Source: Bordetella parapertussis
GTDB taxonomy: Bacteria > Pseudomonadota > Gammaproteobacteria > Burkholderiales > Burkholderiaceae_B
Direction of reading: 5' to 3'
NCBI GenBank assembly: GCA_945895265.1
Contig: CAMDEF010000005.1
Coordinates: forward strand, 87,112-151,111
DNA: 64,000 bases
This document shows positions 35,404 to 44,422 of the stretch, in pieces. A program made the position numbers and the translations under genes. The notes under the pieces were generated by a model. The model was given only the letters and a program-made list of their open reading frames with translations. It was not told the DNA's origin and searched no databases. Numbering within the stretch: the stretch's first letter is position 1; each line of letters starts with the position of its first letter.

Positions 35404-35540
35404 TGTTTAGCGCTCCGTAAATAGTCGCATTGATTAACGTTCCGTAAAGCGGCGCGGCGTTTAACGCTCAGTGAGTCGTCGTGTCGTTTGCCGCTCAGTG
35501 CATCACCACATTGTTTAGCGCTCTTTATTTGAGATGATTT
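35401..35540 (-). repeat. 27-bp tandem repeat across the pepSY/response-regulator junction
   Basis: Units begin at 35406, 35433, 35460, 35487 and 35514 (plus-strand coordinates), with exact 27-bp period. The 15-mer cattgtttagcgctc occurs at 35401-35415 (over the regulator start codon) and again at 35509-35523 (over the pepSY stop codon), 108 bp (4 x 27) apart. Units 2-4 have diverged. The whole spacer between the two genes consists of this array. Confidence 0.9.
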
Positions 35541-35844
35541 CGCCCGTCTTTGCATCGACCTTTAGTTTTTGCAAACGGCCACCTGCTTTGAGGATTTTAA
35601 GCTCATAGATCCAAACCCCCTTTTTTTGCTCAAATTCAACGTCTAGCACCTGACCGGGCTGAGTTTGCTCAAGGCGTTCGAGAATGATCCTCAAACTTAG
35701 AATTTCACCGGCTTGCACCGCTTGGGTGGCTCGCTCTTGATCGGTTGGGGTAGCCAAGGCACTTGTCGCCGGAAGCGAACAGATCAGTAAGACCATCAAC
35801 ATAGCGGTGAAGGTAGGGAGAGTTTTCTGCGAGTTGAATTTCAT
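35515..35844 (-). CDS. PepSY-domain periplasmic protein
   Basis: 109 residues. Signal peptide to SALATPTDQ, then a single PepSY domain (QAVQAGEILSLRIILERLEQTQPGQVLDVEFEQKKGVWIYELKILKAGGRLQKLKVDAKTGEIIS). Single-PepSY proteins often accompany PhoPQ-like systems and haem proteins as small periplasmic binding modules. It probably forms one leftward transcript with the regulator and kinase, and is divergent from the SHP-type cytochrome. The last codons and stop are part of the 27-bp repeat array. Confidence 0.88.
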   Translation of the reverse strand: MKFNSQKTLPTFTAMLMVLLICSLPATSALATPTDQERATQAVQAGEILSLRIILERLEQTQPGQVLDVEFEQKKGVWIYELKILKAGGRLQKLKVDAKTGEIISNKER

Positions 35845-35979
35845 CTTTATCTTCCGGTGTCAGCCACACTTGTATTGTGCACCCCAACACATGAACCGAA
35901 GCTGAACGACTGATTCAGATAACGTACAAGGTCACTGCTGCATCATGACTACATTCGCTACGTCATGAGAGGTCAATAT

Positions 35980-36384
35980 ATGTTTAAGCAGAACTTACAG
36001 CAACTTTTCCTAGCCTTGGTGCTTGGTGCCACAGCCACTGTACACGCAGGCGACACCACCCCAGCGGCACAATTGCAACGGTTCGAAGCCGCCGCTGGTC
36101 GGCCAGCGAGCGCAGATAATGGCCGCATCTTCTTTACCTCGACGCACGGGTCTAAGTGGACTTGTGCCTCCTGTCACGGTGAGTCGCCCACAAAGGTGTC
36201 TAAACATGCGAGCACGGGCAAAGCGATTGATCCGTTGGCACCCGCTGCGAACCCAGACGCGTTCACTGATGCCGCTCGCGTTGATAAGTGGTTTCGACGC
36301 AACTGTAAAGATGTGTTGTCGCGCGAATGCACAGCAGCTGAAAAGTCTGATGTCATAGCATTTTTGTTGGCGCTCAAGCCATGA
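35980..36384 (+). CDS. shp: SHP-type oxygen-binding cytochrome c (DUF1924)
   Basis: 134 residues from ATG 35980 (GAGAGG upstream). Signal peptide ends near TVHAGD. The single haem c site CASCH is at 62-66. The C-terminal WFRRNCKDVLSRECTAAEK contains an Asn (108), probably the labile sixth ligand seen in sphaeroides haem protein (SHP), and two Cys (109, 117) that could form the SHP disulfide. SHP is a high-spin cytochrome that binds O2 or nitroxyl and is reduced by the diheme cytochrome. The downstream gene order (diheme cytochrome, b561) matches the known SHP cluster. Confidence 0.83.
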   Translation: MFKQNLQQLFLALVLGATATVHAGDTTPAAQLQRFEAAAGRPASADNGRIFFTSTHGSKWTCASCHGESPTKVSKHASTGKAIDPLAPAANPDAFTDAARVDKWFRRNCKDVLSRECTAAEKSDVIAFLLALKP

Positions 36385-36887
36385 GGGGCAGATCAAGCAC
36401 GCACAGAACACACCGCAGGTTTAGCGGGTTTAGTCTGGTTTTGCTCGTGGCCTTGGGTCTTGGCGCAAGCACAGCCGTGGCGGGTGGGTCGAAAGACTTT
36501 CAACCACTCGTCATGTCTGAAAAATATCGCAGCGAATGTGCCTCGTGTCATTTGGCGTACCCGCCAGCCTTGTTGCCTTTAGCCACTTGGCGACGTTTGC
36601 TTGGAAGTTTAGACAAGCATTACGGCGTAGACGCTTCGCTTGAGCCTGCTGAGGTCTTAGAGATTTCTAAATGGCTAGAACCGTTGGCTAGCACCTATAA
36701 AAAAGTGCGCGAAGAGCCGCAAGAGGATCGCATTACCAAATCAGCGTGGTTTGTGCGCGAACACCGCAAGATTGAGGCTGAGGTTTGGTTGCGCGAAAGT
36801 ATTAAGAGTGCGGCAAATTGTGCGGCGTGCCATACCACGGCAGAGCAGGGCAACTACAACGACGATTTTGTGAGGATACCGAAATGA
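36381..36887 (+). CDS. dhc: Diheme cytochrome c (DHC)
   Basis: 168 residues. A signal anchor (residues ~13-35) ends near AVAGGSK. Haem sites are CASCH (53-57) and CAACH (147-151), far apart as in DHC proteins. FQPLVMSEKYRSECASCHLAYPPALLP and the C-terminal CAACHTTAEQGNYNDDFVRIPK match the family. DHC gives electrons to SHP and receives them from the b561 membrane cytochrome. ATGA overlap on both sides (36381-36384 and 36884-36887) shows tight coupling. Confidence 0.88.
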   Translation: MRGRSSTHRTHRRFSGFSLVLLVALGLGASTAVAGGSKDFQPLVMSEKYRSECASCHLAYPPALLPLATWRRLLGSLDKHYGVDASLEPAEVLEISKWLEPLASTYKKVREEPQEDRITKSAWFVREHRKIEAEVWLRESIKSAANCAACHTTAEQGNYNDDFVRIPK

Positions 36888-37546
36888 ACCTGACGCTTAA
36901 TCCGACAGAACATAAGATGACCTCGCCCGTCGCGACACGGCGTGTGAATGACGCGGCAACACGCACGTTTCACTGGTTGTTTGCCTTCTCCTTTATAGGT
37001 GCCTATCTGACAGCAGACTTCGAACGTTTGCGTGGTGTGCACGTGACGCTTGGCTACACGATGCTTGGCCTGCTAGGGTTTCGCATTGTTTGGGGCTTGG
37101 TTGGGCCAAAACATGTACGCTTCAAGTTGCTGTTTGGCAAACTCTCAGGCTTACACTCTTGGGTAGCCTCGACGCGCAAGGCGTCCAGTCTTCAAGCGAT
37201 TGGTTGGAAACAAGGGCAGAATCTGCTGATCGCTCTTACCGTACTGAGCCTGTTGGTATTGGTCTTGCCTTTGGTGGGGTCGGGTTATTTGGTGAATAAC
37301 GATCTTGGCGGAAAATTCATCGAAGGCGCGCACGAATTTTTTGGTGAACTATATCTCTGGAGCGTCGTGCTTCACCTTGCACTGATCGCGTTGATCAGTA
37401 TGTTGCGGCGGCGCAATATGGCCTCTCCTATGCTCACAGGCCAAATTCCGGGGCCTGGGCCAGACCTTGTACGTTCTGAGCAGCGTGTATGGGCAGGCTT
37501 GCTGATGCTTGGGTGCGCGAGTTGGTGGATCTGGTCGCTTGTGTGA
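36884..37546 (+). CDS. Cytochrome b561-type membrane protein
   Basis: 220 residues with four membrane helices. RTFHWLFAFSFIGAYLTAD and LRGVHVTLGYTMLGLLGFRIVWGLVGP hold the first His ligands; EGAHEFFGELYLWSVVLHLALIALISMLRR holds the second pair. Likely accepts quinol electrons and passes them to the periplasmic diheme cytochrome. ATG 36884 overlaps the preceding stop; the longer frame to 36818 is a read-through artefact. It closes a three-gene haem operon divergent from pepSY and the two-component genes. Confidence 0.9.
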   Translation: MNLTLNPTEHKMTSPVATRRVNDAATRTFHWLFAFSFIGAYLTADFERLRGVHVTLGYTMLGLLGFRIVWGLVGPKHVRFKLLFGKLSGLHSWVASTRKASSLQAIGWKQGQNLLIALTVLSLLVLVLPLVGSGYLVNNDLGGKFIEGAHEFFGELYLWSVVLHLALIALISMLRRRNMASPMLTGQIPGPGPDLVRSEQRVWAGLLMLGCASWWIWSLV

Positions 37547-37602
37547 TGCGTTGATGGGCTATGATTGACAGTCTTTTCGTGCTGACTACCCAAAGGATCA
37601 AC

Positions 37603-38124
37603 ATGAATTTTTGTGCGAATTGTGGTACTAAAAAAAATATTGACGCCAAGTTTTGTCCAAATTGTGGCCAGTCAGTGACGGCAACCGCACCGGCACAAAC
37701 AGCGCTTAACATTAGTGCTGCCGTCAAAAAAGAGCTGATTCAACTTAGTAATGCCTACTTCAGCATGTACGCGGTGAGCCTACTTCTGATGAAGCTTCAA
37801 GTTGAAGGTGGCTTTCAAAATACTCTGAGTGATCTGGGCGATGATGTCGGACTGGTACTTGCGTTTATGTTTGTTGTGATTGGTGCAGCGGTTGCCTTGC
37901 TTTATTTTACGGTGCGGGTACAGGGTATCAATCGCGGTAAGCCAGGCTGGGTGCTCGGCACACTAGTCGTGATCGGCGCAGCGACGCTATGGTCTTGGAC
38001 CATCGCAAACTTTTCAAATTTTAATTGGGCAGACTGGCTGTCCGAAGCCATTGGGGTTGGACAGCTATATGTATTATTTGCAATCTATCAATTGCTCAAC
38101 GCCACTAAATCTGCACAAAAGTGA
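37603..38124 (+). CDS. Zinc-ribbon membrane protein
   Basis: 173 residues from ATG 37603 (AAGGA upstream). N-terminal zinc ribbon MNFCANCGTKKNIDAKFCPNCGQ has two CxxC pairs. Three hydrophobic segments follow (residues ~60-80, ~90-115, ~125-145 and a partial fourth). This domain arrangement is common in small bacterial membrane proteins of unknown role. Alone between the haem operon and the ABC exporter genes. Confidence 0.75.
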   Translation: MNFCANCGTKKNIDAKFCPNCGQSVTATAPAQTALNISAAVKKELIQLSNAYFSMYAVSLLLMKLQVEGGFQNTLSDLGDDVGLVLAFMFVVIGAAVALLYFTVRVQGINRGKPGWVLGTLVVIGAATLWSWTIANFSNFNWADWLSEAIGVGQLYVLFAIYQLLNATKSAQK

Positions 38125-38168
38125 ATAGCAGCCGAAAGTACAAATTTCCGCGTTGGTAAGATGAAAAT

Positions 38169-38831
38169 ATGCCTCTTAACCTACCCGTTTTACTTCAAGC
38201 CGAAGGTCTCTCAAAACGGGTTTCGCCTGAGCGCTGGCTGTTTCGAAACCTGAATATTTCTGTTGCGCCAGGCGAACAACTTGCGCTTCGAGGCGCTTCA
38301 GGTGTTGGCAAATCTACGTTGCTGAACCTGATGGCTGGGCTTGATCTTCCCGACGAGGGGCGTGTGCTGTTAAAAGGTCAGAATCTGGCTGATATGACCA
38401 AGAGTGAACAGCTAGCGTTGCGTCGGGCGACTTTTGGTTTCGTGTTTCAGGCGTTTCACTTAATGCCGCATCTCAATGCCTTACAAAATGTAATGGTGCC
38501 CTGTTTGTTGGCGGGCTTAGCCTACGCGCAGGCAAAAGAACGTGCTGAGCGTTTACTCGAAGCACTTGAACTCACGGGTGTCGCGCAATCTTTTCCCTCA
38601 GTGTTATCAGGTGGTGAGCAGCAACGCGTGGCGTTGGCGCGAGCGCTCGTCCATCGCCCTGAAATTGTCTTGGCCGATGAACCCACCGGTAATCTTGACC
38701 CTGAAACGGCGCACAAAGCGCTGAGCCTTCTTTGTAGTACCTGTCGCGAGCAAGGTGCGGCGTTACTGATGGTGACGCATTCAGCTGAGTCTGCAGCCAG
38801 GCTTGATCGAACTTTTGTTTTAACCGGCTAA
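38169..38831 (+). CDS. ABC transporter ATPase, LolD/MacB type
   Basis: 220 residues. Walker A GASGVGKST, Q-loop FVFQAFHLMPHLNALQNVMVP, signature [15 protein letters not shown], Walker B IVLADEPTGNLD and switch His in MVTHS. This subgroup powers type VII ABC transporters (lipoprotein release, efflux), not imports. The stop overlaps the permease start (TAATG). Confidence 0.93.
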   Translation: MPLNLPVLLQAEGLSKRVSPERWLFRNLNISVAPGEQLALRGASGVGKSTLLNLMAGLDLPDEGRVLLKGQNLADMTKSEQLALRRATFGFVFQAFHLMPHLNALQNVMVPCLLAGLAYAQAKERAERLLEALELTGVAQSFPSVLSGGEQQRVALARALVHRPEIVLADEPTGNLDPETAHKALSLLCSTCREQGAALLMVTHSAESAARLDRTFVLTG

Positions 38832-41371
38832 TGCTGTTCTTTTGGCTCTTGACTTCTGCCTTTCGGGCGCAACCGGGTCGTTGGCTGATCGCTGGGCTCA
38901 CCGTCGGGCTGGGTATTGGCTTAGCCGTCGCCATTCATACCGTCAATCGGTCTGCCTTAAGTGAATTTGGTCGTGCACTGGATACGGTGAATGGTCAGGC
39001 CTCGGCACAACTCGTCGCAACCTCAGGCGACTTCTCAGACGAGTTGTTAGACGCAGTGGTGTCTCGTCAAAAAGAATTAGGCATACGCGCAGTGAGTCCT
39101 GTACTTGAGCGCGCAACGCAACCCGTGCGGGTACTTGGCCTCGATATTTTTCAAGCAAGCCGCGTGACCTCTGCGTTGCTTCCGTCGGTTTCTGAAGAGC
39201 AGCGTCTGCGAGTCTTTGATCAGGATGCGATCTTTTTGACAGCAACCGCTTTAAAAGAGTTGGCTGTCGCTGTGGGCGACGACCTGAACCTTTCGTTTGG
39301 CGGTCAAACGCAAACGTTTAAGGTCGCGGGTCTTGTACCGGGCGTCGCTGGGCGGAGTCTGGCGGTGATGGATTTGGGTGTCGCGCAGTGGCGTTTGGGC
39401 GGGCTTGGCCAGCTCAGTCGGTTGGATATTCAATTGATGGATGGTGGAAGCGAAAAAGACTTGGTTGTGGCACTTAACAATTTAAACTTGGGGCTCACTT
39501 TGGTGACGGCCAATGACCGTGACCGCAGAATGTCTAACTTATCGCGCGCCTATCGTGTGAACTTGAGCGTACTTGCCTTGGTTGCTTTATTTACTGGCGC
39601 GTTTCTGGTGTTTACGACGATTAGTTTTTCTGTGCTGCGCCAACAGTCTGAACTCGCGCTCTTGAGTGTACTGGGTGCCGCCCGCGCTTGGGTGTTTAGT
39701 TTGGTCTTGACGCAGGCCTTGTTGGTGGCTGCGATCGGTGGCTTGCTTGGCGTCGGATTGGGCTTGGGCTTTGCCTCGGTCTTGCTGCGTGTGATGGGCG
39801 GTGATTTGGGTGCTGGGTATTTTTCAACAATCGCACCGCCACTAGATCTTGATATTTCGGTATTGCTAGTATTTTGGTTGCTATCCTTGCTCGTTGGCGG
39901 TGTAGCTGGGTATTTTCCTGCGCGGGCGGCCACCTCGGGCTCGCCCGTGTCTCAACTGCGTGCGGGCGTAACAGAGCGCATGCTAAAGCCTGTCTTGAAC
40001 GTTCAGATCGCTGTTGCACTCGCGTTAGCCAGTTTGGTGTTGGCTCTGGTGCCACCCATAGATGGTTTGCCCCTTGCGGCTTATTTGTCGATTGCCTTTT
40101 TATTGTTTGCGGGGATCGCGCTGATGCCCTCACTGGTCAATCGATTCTTTTCCTGGCTGGCTGGGCTCACACCGAGCGCAGGTGCACGAGCGATTTCACC
40201 GTCACTGACCCTTGCGGTATGGCGTCTTGCGCAAGCGCCTGCGAGCGCGGCAGGGCTGATCTCTGGCGTGGTGGCTGCGCTAGCCCTAACCGTTGCGATG
40301 GTGGTGATGGTGGCTAGTTTTCGTGACTCTGTCACACAATGGCTCGATAAAGTCTTGCCTGCAGATCTGTATGCGAGTTTGACGCGCTCTGATTTAAACG
40401 AGTCCTTCTGGCGCGATCCTGCCTGGGCTCAGGTCATTGAGGCTACCCCGGGGATCGCTCGCTTAGAATTCACTTTGCAACAGAAGATTCTGTTTCGCCC
40501 TGAGCAACCCGAGGTCATGTTGATCGCTCGGCCCGTCCCTTCAGGTCGTGCAGCCCAAGTGCTGCCTGTAACGGGTGAGCTGTCTCTTCAACCGAAAGGG
40601 GTGAAGGATCCGTCACCAGAGGTCTTTGTATCCGAGGCGATGTTGGATTTGTACGGCTGGAGGCCCGGCGAGATTCATACCTTGCCTTTGAAGGCAAGCA
40701 CCGGAGACTACCTTTCGGTGTGGGTGGCGGGCGTGTTTCGCGATTACGGCCGCCAGCATGGCTCGATTGTCATGGATCTCTCGGTGTATCAGGCGTTGAC
40801 GCAGGATAGGCGCCGCACAGATATTGCTCTGTGGCTGACGCCTGATTCAAATCCAGCTGTGGTGCTAGAGCGTTTACGCTCGCAGTCTCCTCAATTAAAG
40901 GCACTTGAGTTTCGAAGCTCTGCTGACTTGCGCGCATTATCGCTGACGATTTTTGATCGGAGTTTCGCGATGACCTATGCGCTTGAGGTCGCAGCCTTGC
41001 TTGTTGCACTGTTCACAGTTGCCGCAGGGTTTGCCGGACAAGCGCTCTTGCGGCAAAAAGAATTTGCGTTAGTGCAGCAACTGGGGCAATCCCCCTCACA
41101 GCTCACACAATGGATTAGTGTTGAGTCAGGCCTATTGCTTGCGCTTGCCGCGTGTTGGGGAACTCTGCTCGGCTTGCTGATGAGTCAGGTACTGATCCAT
41201 CGCGTCAACCCCCAATCTTTTCACTGGACCATGGAAACAAGCCTGCCCGCGGTCGCAATCGTTGTACTCATTCTTGTGACTGTATTATTGGGGATACTGG
41301 CAGCAGTCTGGGCAGCGAAAAAAAACTTGAATGCAAAGCAACTAACTATGTCTTTGCGCGAGGATTGGTGA
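38831..41371 (+). CDS. FtsX-like ABC permease, ten-helix type
   Basis: 846 residues. Two FtsX modules: one helix at residues ~10-30 and a C-terminal block, plus a central multi-helix region, giving the long eight-to-ten-helix form (AttFG/YbbP-like). A large periplasmic domain (residues ~45-235) follows the first helix. It should move a hydrophobic substrate or remodel an envelope protein with the LolD-type ATPase. Its stop overlaps the start of the CrtC/AttH-type gene (TGATG), so the three form one operon. Confidence 0.9.
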   Translation: MLFFWLLTSAFRAQPGRWLIAGLTVGLGIGLAVAIHTVNRSALSEFGRALDTVNGQASAQLVATSGDFSDELLDAVVSRQKELGIRAVSPVLERATQPVRVLGLDIFQASRVTSALLPSVSEEQRLRVFDQDAIFLTATALKELAVAVGDDLNLSFGGQTQTFKVAGLVPGVAGRSLAVMDLGVAQWRLGGLGQLSRLDIQLMDGGSEKDLVVALNNLNLGLTLVTANDRDRRMSNLSRAYRVNLSVLALVALFTGAFLVFTTISFSVLRQQSELALLSVLGAARAWVFSLVLTQALLVAAIGGLLGVGLGLGFASVLLRVMGGDLGAGYFSTIAPPLDLDISVLLVFWLLSLLVGGVAGYFPARAATSGSPVSQLRAGVTERMLKPVLNVQIAVALALASLVLALVPPIDGLPLAAYLSIAFLLFAGIALMPSLVNRFFSWLAGLTPSAGARAISPSLTLAVWRLAQAPASAAGLISGVVAALALTVAMVVMVASFRDSVTQWLDKVLPADLYASLTRSDLNESFWRDPAWAQVIEATPGIARLEFTLQQKILFRPEQPEVMLIARPVPSGRAAQVLPVTGELSLQPKGVKDPSPEVFVSEAMLDLYGWRPGEIHTLPLKASTGDYLSVWVAGVFRDYGRQHGSIVMDLSVYQALTQDRRRTDIALWLTPDSNPAVVLERLRSQSPQLKALEFRSSADLRALSLTIFDRSFAMTYALEVAALLVALFTVAAGFAGQALLRQKEFALVQQLGQSPSQLTQWISVESGLLLALAACWGTLLGLLMSQVLIHRVNPQSFHWTMETSLPAVAIVVLILVTVLLGILAAVWAAKKNLNAKQLTMSLREDW

Positions 41372-42516
41372 TGCAACGCCGAGCACAATTACCCTCGCAC
41401 AGTACCTTGCGCAGAAGATGGCTGAAGCGTTGTCTGTTGTTAGCCTCAGCGCCGTCTTTACCCTTTGGGTTGACTTTGGCGTTTTCCGCCTCAGCTTACC
41501 CAGAGGTGATTCCAAGACAATTAGTTTTTCCTCGGGATTTTGGTGCGCATCCAGACTATCGCACTGAGTGGTGGTATCTGACGGGATGGTTAGGTGAGGG
41601 CGTAGATAAGCTGGGTTTTCAAGTGACATTTTTTAGAAGCCGTACGTTGCATCCCGCGAGCAATCCAAGTCGGTTTGCACCGCTTCAATTGATGTTTGCG
41701 CATGCTGCCCTAGCGTTGCCGGGCGAGGGTCAGTTGCTTCACGCTGAGGTGGCTGGCCGAGCAGGTCCGGCTGGCGCCTTATTTAGTACAACAGACGCCG
41801 CGCTTGCACTTTCTGGTTGGAGCTTACAACGCACAGCGGATGATCATTACAAGGTTTTGATTCCCGCAGAGCAGTTTACGCTTGAGCTTGAGGCGTCGAC
41901 ATCGCTTGCTCCGATCTTGCGAGGTGATGACGGGTTTTCTTTGAAAGGGCCCACTTCACAATTTGCAAGTTACTACTACAGTCGCCCGCAGTTGAACGTG
42001 TCAGCGAGCGCGACGTTAAAAAAATCTTCAGGTAACCGTCGCAAATCAGATCAGCCTTTGAGTCTCTTGGGGTCAGCCTGGTTTGATCATGAGTGGTCAA
42101 GTAGCTTGCTGATGGCGGGTGCTGTCGGTTGGGATTGGATCGGCATCAATCTTTTAGATGGCGGCAGTTTGATGGCGTTTCGGATGCGTAACGCCGCAAA
42201 AGAAACCCTGTTTAGCGAATGGGACTGGCGCGATTCGCGCGGGCAAGTGATAGAGAAGCAACAGGATGTGGGCTGGCAAGCGGTAGGGCAGTGGCGTTCA
42301 CCACGGTCGCTCCTCACTTATCCTGCGGGTTTTCAGTTGCGAGTAGCGGGGCGTACTTTGACTCTGATGCCTTTGATGTCAGATCAAGAAGTCAATGCGC
42401 AGGCCAGTACAGGGGGCTTTTATTATGAAGGCGCGGTCGAGCTTACAGAAGACGGTAAGTTATTGGGAAGGGGGTACCTAGAGCTCACCGGCTACGGCGC
42501 ACCTGTGGCGTTGTAG
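41371..42516 (+). CDS. Secreted CrtC/AttH-like lipocalin-fold protein
   Basis: 381 residues. A basic N-region then a hydrophobic signal (KRCLLLASAPSLPFGLTLAFSASAYP). The mature part shows the AttH/carotenoid 1,2-hydratase-like pattern: DFGAHPDYRTEWWYLTGWL, VTFFRSRT, a FASYYYSRPQL segment, SAWFDHEWSSSLL and VGWDWIGINLLDGGSLMAFRMR. Such genes commonly follow an FtsX-type permease (AttEFGH arrangement). The substrate and catalytic nature are unknown. ATG 41371 fits the overlap and signal; the frame to 41152 is read-through. Confidence 0.87.
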   Translation: MQRRAQLPSHSTLRRRWLKRCLLLASAPSLPFGLTLAFSASAYPEVIPRQLVFPRDFGAHPDYRTEWWYLTGWLGEGVDKLGFQVTFFRSRTLHPASNPSRFAPLQLMFAHAALALPGEGQLLHAEVAGRAGPAGALFSTTDAALALSGWSLQRTADDHYKVLIPAEQFTLELEASTSLAPILRGDDGFSLKGPTSQFASYYYSRPQLNVSASATLKKSSGNRRKSDQPLSLLGSAWFDHEWSSSLLMAGAVGWDWIGINLLDGGSLMAFRMRNAAKETLFSEWDWRDSRGQVIEKQQDVGWQAVGQWRSPRSLLTYPAGFQLRVAGRTLTLMPLMSDQEVNAQASTGGFYYEGAVELTEDGKLLGRGYLELTGYGAPVAL

Positions 42517-42587
42517 TGTTGCGCCATGCCGCGGTCCGCGCGGTGATAGTTGTACAAGTACACTGATTTCTTTCAGACTGATTCAAT

Positions 42588-43504
42588 ATGCCAACAAAAC
42601 TTAGCAGTCTCATCGGCTGGTTGCAAGAATATCAAGTTCTCTCGCGCTACCGAAAGCAATGGTTTCTTGCCGCGCTATTTTTGGTCTTGGCAGCGGCGGC
42701 AACACTTGCCGTGCCGCTTGCTTTTCGGGGGCTGGTAGACGCAGGTATTACCAGTGAGGGCAGTGACCTTAAATTTACCTACTTATTGGTATTGGCGATC
42801 ATCTTAGCTGTCGTGACAGCTTGTCGGTTTTACATGATGTCCTGGCTCGGTGAGCGTGTTGTGGCCGACATACGCCAGCGTGTGTTTAAAAACGTTCTTC
42901 GCCAGAGTCCCGTTTATTTTCGCTGTTGTTACGCTTTTATGAACTGGGCTCAGGGCAGATCGAAATTTTTGGTCGAGATACCACTACCTGGCCCCTGGAC
43001 GACTTGCGCAACAGCATCGGTATTGTTTCGCAAGAGCCTGTAATTTTTGCAACTAGTGCGCTAGAAAATATCCGTTACGGCCGACTCGATGCCAGCGACG
43101 ACGAGGTGATTGCTGCCGCGCAAACTGCACACGCGCACGGGTTTATCTCAGCGTTACCCTTGGGCTACGGTAGTTTTTTAGGAGAGCGAGGTGTACGTTT
43201 ATCTGGTGGCCAAAAACAACGAATTTCAATTGCACGTGCCATTTTGAAAAACCCACCAATTTTGCTGCTTGATGAAGCCACCAGTGCGCTAGACGCAGAG
43301 TCCGAGCGTGAAGTTCAATTGGCGCTCGATGCTGTTTTGCCGGGTAGAACTTCGCTGACGATCGCCCATCGCCTTGCTACTGTCATGCAGGCCGATCGTA
43401 TCATCGTACTTGAAGACGGTGCAGTGATTGAACAAGGTACGCATGCGAAATTTCTTACGCAAGGCGGGCTGTATGCAAGGCTGGCTAAACTTCAATTTAC
43501 CTAA
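42588..43504 (+). pseudogene. MsbA-like ABC exporter with internal deletion
   Basis: The first part (42588-~42921) encodes the start of an exporter membrane domain: helix 1, helix 2 and SWLGERVVADIRQRVFKNVLRQSPVYF. At ~42922 the sequence jumps, out of frame, into LLLRFYELGSGQIEIFG, which lies just after Walker A in intact proteins; the rest (to 43504) continues with SGGQKQR signature, Walker B ILLLDEAT and the switch His. About 1 kb expected between them, with helices 3-6 and Walker A, is missing. The remnant is probably non-functional. Sequence on either side is well conserved, so the event looks recent. Confidence 0.88.
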
Positions 43505-43552
43505 CCCTTGTATTCACTGATGGCGTAATTTTTTAAGCTCAGTTGACTAGCA

Positions 43553-44422
43553 TTAAAGAGCTTGTTTGCCGATGATTGCAAAACGGATTTTTGAACAAAA
43601 GAAGTCAATCAATGCCACTGTTACCAAAATCATCAGGATGACGCACGACAGTTGCTGAAGTTCCATCGTCCGAATTTGTTCCGACAGGATGAGTCCTACT
43701 CCTCCTGCTCCGACAATACCAATAATTGAGGCGCTTCGAGTGTTCGACTCAAAGGCGTACAGCACTTGGCTTAACAGAATGGGCATGATTTGCGGCAAAA
43801 CGCCGAAGCGCACAGAAGTGGCGTGTGTGCCCCCTGTCGACAACACCCCTTCGACCGGCTTTTTGTCTGCCGCCTCAATGGCTTCTGAAAATAACTTCCC
43901 AAAAATCCCTAGGTCAGACATAAACAGAGCTAATACCCCTGCAAAGGGACCCAGTCCGACGACATTTATCCAAATTAACGCCCAAATCAGGATGTCGATC
44001 CCTCGAAGCGTGTCAAAACTCCGGCGCGCAAAAAAGTGCACAAATCGATTGATCGTAGTGTTGCGCGCTGCTAAAAAACCGAGCGGAAACGCGACCAATG
44101 CAGCGGAAAGTGTGCCAAACAAAGCGATCGCCAAGGTTTCAGCGATCGCATAAAGATAAGTATTGAACTGGTGCGCATCAGGCGGAAACATACGCAAGAC
44201 CATTGAGGCTAGTTCGCCGAGTCCAAAGAATATTTTCGAAGGGGACACGCCTAAAGTGAGAATCCCGTATAAAAACAGCAGCGCTGCTAGGGCAGCCACG
44301 CTCAGTGCTTTCCAATGTCTCTCATAAAACGGAGCAAACAGTGTGGGGTACCGACCAAGCAATACCATCTGGCGCTCGCGGCTAACGAAGCTCTCTTCTT
44401 GCGCTGAATGCAGTACGTTCAT
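43553..44422 (-). CDS. phnE: Phosphonate-type ABC permease PhnE (2)
   Basis: 289 residues with six membrane helices. FPLGFLAARNTTINR, and the coupling motif EAIEAADKKPVEGVLSTGGT(HA) typical of PhnE, then IIGIVGAGGVGLILSEQIR. It works with the second PhnE and PhnC to import phosphonate, phosphite or a similar oxyanion. The start overlaps the stop of the upstream PhnE gene by four bases (ATGA). Confidence 0.93.
   Translation of the reverse strand: MNVLHSAQEESFVSRERQMVLLGRYPTLFAPFYERHWKALSVAALAALLFLYGILTLGVSPSKIFFGLGELASMVLRMFPPDAHQFNTYLYAIAETLAIALFGTLSAALVAFPLGFLAARNTTINRFVHFFARRSFDTLRGIDILIWALIWINVVGLGPFAGVLALFMSDLGIFGKLFSEAIEAADKKPVEGVLSTGGTHATSVRFGVLPQIMPILLSQVLYAFESNTRSASIIGIVGAGGVGLILSEQIRTMELQQLSCVILMILVTVALIDFFCSKIRFAIIGKQAL

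Noticed and set aside
35406..35540. Possible CRISPR array from regularly spaced repeats
   Set aside because: Units are contiguous with no spacers, degrade across copies and include coding signals of both neighbours.
35343..35555. Open frame through the 27-bp repeats (SAKQCGDAL-type units)
   Set aside because: It is only a by-product of a unit length divisible by three; no start signal or family support, and it overlaps two real genes.
39550..40335. Long minus-strand and alternate-frame readings inside the FtsX-like permease
   Set aside because: Shadows of the permease frame, which has the membrane-helix pattern and operon context.
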